Source: Caldithrix sp. (lineage in GTDB: Bacteria > KSB1 > UBA2214 > DYKH01). Taken from it: a stretch of 16,927 nucleotides of DNA. A program made the position numbers and the translations under genes. The stretch covers positions 1 through 16,927 of the forward strand of contig DYKH01000115.1 of assembly GCA_020722685.1 (NCBI GenBank), given 5' to 3'. The notes under the pieces were generated by a model. The model was given only the letters and a program-made list of their open reading frames with translations, ran no database searches and was not told the DNA's origin. Numbering within the stretch: the first letter of the stretch is position 1; every line of letters begins with the position of its first letter. Below, piece by piece: positions 15,086 through 16,927 of the stretch.

Positions 15086-15114
15086 ATATTACCCATGAGT
15101 GCCGAAAATGGCAA
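15086..15114 (-). promoter_or_regulatory. Promoter of the URO-D-like gene
   Basis: On the minus strand TTGCCA (15114-15109), a 17-bp spacer and TAATAT (15091-15086) give a start near 15079, about 20 nt before the ATG. The -10 lies inside a near-palindrome GGTTAATATTACC (15081-15093) that could be an operator. The -35 matches 5/6 and the -10 matches 4/6 positions. Confidence 0.45.
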
Positions 15115-15175
15115 GCAAAAAGTTTCGATAATACTAGAAATTCAAGAAATCAATTGGGGGCAACAAAGAAATATC

Positions 15176-15203
15176 TTGACATTTGTGGAAAGCTTGTTAT
15201 TTT
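15176..15203 (+). promoter_or_regulatory. Weak candidate promoter in the AT-rich intergenic region
   Basis: A perfect TTGACA (15176-15181) is followed after 16 bp by TATTTT (15198-15203). If used, it would give the propeller-lipoprotein gene a leader of about 350 nt. The stretch 15115-15375 is AT-rich and I see no gene in it. Confidence 0.25.
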
Positions 15204-15342
15204 ATTTGGTGAAAAAGTTATTGAGCATCTTGGGATTCATAGAAATAAAATTTCATCTCAATCTGACATAATCGTGCTAACAATTAACGTTCACTTAAAG
15301 CTGATTCGTCGCAACCGATCACAGGAGGCCAAATTGCTCAGC

Positions 15343-15371
15343 CTGACAAAAGGTCAAAATAATTGTATCTG
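15343..15371 (+). promoter_or_regulatory. Weak candidate promoter just before the structured leader
   Basis: CTGACA (15343-15348), a 17-bp spacer and TATCTG (15366-15371) would place the start near 15378, exactly where the base-paired leader begins. The -10 is poor (3/6), so the coincidence of position is the main argument. Confidence 0.25.
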
Positions 15372-15378
15372 ATCACTG

Positions 15379-15484
15379 AGGTGAAGCCATATTAGCAAGC
15401 TGGCCAAGATTTGGTAAAATTGGTGAAACGGTCACCGATTTTGACCTGTAGAGTACTGGTGGTTGAGGAATAACCGCTTCACCT
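15379..15484 (+). ncRNA. Candidate structured leader RNA (possible riboswitch-like element)
   Basis: A perfect 9-bp closing stem joins AGGTGAAGC (15379-15387) to GCTTCACCT (15476-15484). Inside is an 11-bp hairpin with one G-U pair: AAAATTGGTGA (15416-15426), loop AACGG, then TCACCGATTTT (15432-15442). GGT/ACC can extend it past a bulged G. A second hairpin, GGTT (15461-15464) with AACC (15472-15475) and a 7-nt loop, abuts the 3' strand of the closing stem. The CACCT at 15480-15484 can pair either with AGGTG at 15379-15383 or with AGGTG (15549-15553) in the SD of the next gene, so the element could expose or hide that SD. I recognise no known riboswitch class. The pairing is seen in sequence; the regulatory role is inference. 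Confidence 0.45.
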
Positions 15485-15488
15485 AATT

Positions 15489-15528
15489 ATACCCTCTGGT
15501 CAAAAAACACAGAGAAATCAGAGGGTAT
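15489..15528 (+). promoter_or_regulatory. Strong hairpin directly before the SD of the propeller lipoprotein gene
   Basis: ATACCCTCTG (15489-15498) pairs perfectly with CAGAGGGTAT (15519-15528). One G-U and one further pair extend it inward, leaving a 16-nt A-rich loop. It ends 15 bases before the AAAGGAGGTG SD. No T-run follows, so it resembles an mRNA-stabilising or translation-affecting structure more than an intrinsic terminator. Confidence 0.5.
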
Positions 15529-15557
15529 TCGGTTGTTAGGATGAAAGGAGGTGTGAA

Positions 15558-16880
15558 ATGATAAAGAAATCCCTTTTCATAATGCTCATTCTGAGCCTGC
15601 AATGGTTCAATTGCAGCCGAGAAAAGCAGCCGTTGGCGCCAAGAGTGCAAAAGCCGAACAATAATCCAGTTGTCAAACCGCAGATCGATATCTCATGGCC
15701 GAGCTTAGCCGACAGCCCTTGGCCAATGCATCATCACGATCCGCAATCCACCGGGCGCAGCCAATATCGAGGGCCTCAACTGGGGAGAATCAAATGGGCT
15801 TTTAACGTTGGTGCTGCAGTAGGAACCTCAACGGCGATTGGTGCAGATTCTACCCTGTATTTCGGCAGTAGCTATGAGATGGCATCAGAGAATGAACAAG
15901 CTACTTTTCTTTACGCCTTAAGCTTTCCCGGTTCTCTGAAGTGGAAATTTAGAACTCATAGTAGTGGTGCTGCAAGTTTAGCTGCTGCCCCCATCGTGGC
16001 CAGAGACGGCATTATTTACATTGGTTCCAGAGATCGCCGACTTTACGCTGTGCAACCCAACGGCCAGCTAAAATGGATTTTTGAGGCGGATGACCAAATA
16101 GAATATGCAGGATTGAATATCGGCTTGGACGGGGTCATTTATTTTGTTGATTGGAGTAAATATTTGTATGCAGTGAACCCTGATGGCAGCTTGCGCTGGA
16201 AAAGAGATGGCTATCACTTATTTATGAACTGGTCGACTGCAGGGATTTCCTTTTCACCGGAGGGTTCCACTCTGTATTTGGGTCTATTGGGCACGGCCGC
16301 AAGCGATACCGTGACTGGCTTGGCTGCGGTGGGTAACGATGGCGGCGTTAAGTGGATATTCAATGGTGCCGTGGCGGTAGGGACGCCCCTGGTGGACAAC
16401 AGCGGCAACATCTTTTTTGTCGGCGCATATGGAAAGGGTGCCAGTGAAACAAAAGCAACGGGAATTTACTCGCTGACGCCAGAAGGTCAACTGCGCTGGA
16501 ACTTCTTGTGCCATAGTTTTAGTGGTGTTGATTTAACTATGGACTATAATGGGAATGTTTACTTTGGCATAGCAAAAAGTGGAACTGAATTCTGGCTCGT
16601 TTCTACTGATAACGAAGGTAATTTACGCTGGGAATACAATATGAGTCAATTTGGACCATTATCAAGTTCCTTAATCTGTGATGTGGAGGGAACCATTTAT
16701 GCGGCGGCGTGGCACCAAAACTTGCTTTTTGCATTAAGCTCGGACGGGTATTTAAAATGGCAAGTAGAAATTGGACCGGTTGGCTATATTTCTCCAGCCC
16801 TAGGCGATGGTTTGCTTTTCATTGGCACGTGGTATATTCAGAATAACAAGATGGGCAAAGAATTTTGCTGTATCGAATAG
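15558..16880 (+). CDS. Probable lipoprotein with eight PQQ-type beta-propeller repeats
   Basis: The 440-aa protein begins with a basic-hydrophobic signal (MIKKSLFIMLILSLQWF) and a Cys at 19 followed by SREKQPLAP, the look of a lipoprotein N-terminus. The residues before the Cys (WFN) are not a canonical lipobox, so anchoring is probable but not certain. The rest carries eight G-x-[LIV]-[KR]-W motifs (GRIKW, GSLKW, GQLKW, GSLRW, GGVKW, GQLRW, GNLRW, GYLKW) interleaved with strands such as IIYIGS and LYAV. This is the pattern of an eight-bladed PQQ-like quinoprotein-type propeller. No catalytic dehydrogenase residues are evident, so a structural or binding role on the cell envelope is likelier than an enzyme. 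AAAGGAGGTG (15544-15553) is an almost perfect SD. The long structured leader suggests post-transcriptional control. A further gene starts 24 bp after the stop and is probably co-transcribed. Confidence 0.82.
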   Translation: MIKKSLFIMLILSLQWFNCSREKQPLAPRVQKPNNNPVVKPQIDISWPSLADSPWPMHHHDPQSTGRSQYRGPQLGRIKWAFNVGAAVGTSTAIGADSTLYFGSSYEMASENEQATFLYALSFPGSLKWKFRTHSSGAASLAAAPIVARDGIIYIGSRDRRLYAVQPNGQLKWIFEADDQIEYAGLNIGLDGVIYFVDWSKYLYAVNPDGSLRWKRDGYHLFMNWSTAGISFSPEGSTLYLGLLGTAASDTVTGLAAVGNDGGVKWIFNGAVAVGTPLVDNSGNIFFVGAYGKGASETKATGIYSLTPEGQLRWNFLCHSFSGVDLTMDYNGNVYFGIAKSGTEFWLVSTDNEGNLRWEYNMSQFGPLSSSLICDVEGTIYAAAWHQNLLFALSSDGYLKWQVEIGPVGYISPALGDGLLFIGTWYIQNNKMGKEFCCIE

Positions 16881-16904
16881 ACAATTAATGAAGGAGTACC
16901 GGCC

Positions 16905-16927
16905 ATGACACGCTATCTTAAATTATT
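16905..16927 (+). CDS. Start of a gene running off the right edge
   Basis: An ATG at 16905 follows AAGGAG (16891-16896) at eight bases. Only seven codons (MTRYLKL) are visible before the window ends. The spacing to the preceding stop (24 bp) and the strong SD suggest a real gene in the same operon. No function can be assigned. Confidence 0.55.

Noticed and set aside
15076..15372. 98-codon open frame on the plus strand in the AT-rich gap
   Set aside because: It has no SD or recognisable motif, and its composition is that of translated AT-rich intergenic DNA. It overlaps the promoter of the URO-D-like gene.
15380..15484. tRNA-like geometry: 7-bp acceptor-like stem directly adjoining a 7-nt-loop hairpin
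   Set aside because: The T-loop position reads GAGGAAT rather than TTCRANY. The T-stem-like arm has only four Watson-Crick pairs, the central hairpin has a 5-nt loop with no U33-type anticodon loop, and no CCA follows.

Overview
The window reads as a carbohydrate-handling region of a bacterial chromosome, probably from the Fibrobacterota-Chlorobi-Bacteroidota (FCB) side of the tree, for example a KSB1/Calditrichota-like lineage. This rests on a secreted glycosidase with a textbook 'NYPNPFN' type IX secretion tail, two Na+/solute symporters and a PQQ-propeller lipoprotein. Shine-Dalgarno (SD) sites are clear in front of most genes, which argues against a typical Bacteroidetes species. The lineage is an inference, because no rRNA or other phylogenetic marker is present.

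Left part (1-6654, all minus strand). The HK/RR pair (sensor histidine kinase, then sigma-54-type response regulator) is transcribed leftwards as a tight operon, with the RR ribosome-binding site overlapping the HK stop codon. A 206-bp gap with a strong 39-bp dyad separates it from a large secreted GH116 glycosidase (malectin-like + FN3 + GH116 + T9SS tail).

Centre (6655-10341). A 662-bp divergent intergenic region holds several palindromes and hairpins and candidate promoters for both directions. It separates the two-component operon from a rightward pair, an SSS-family symporter and a NagA-like N-acetylglucosamine-6-phosphate deacetylase 4 bp apart. An attractive but unproven model is that the two-component system senses a sugar or cell-surface signal, the GH116 enzyme releases a sugar (possibly GlcNAc) outside the cell, the symporter imports it and NagA deacetylates its phosphate.

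Accessory insert (10415-11406, minus). A PIN-domain toxin and its overlapping antitoxin have a good promoter with an operator-like direct repeat. Beyond them lie a doubtful 54-aa ORF and an 8-bp telomere-like tandem repeat.

Right part (11407-15058, minus). A URO-D-superfamily (MtaA/corrinoid methyltransferase-like) gene, a DinB-family gene and a second SSS symporter lie head to tail. From 15059 to 15557 is an AT-rich, non-coding stretch. Its right half contains a strongly base-paired leader, which could switch between pairing with itself and pairing with the SD of the next gene. That gene is a probable lipoprotein with eight PQQ-type propeller repeats. The first codons of another gene run off the right edge. 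No rRNA, tRNA, CRISPR array or insertion sequence was recognised.
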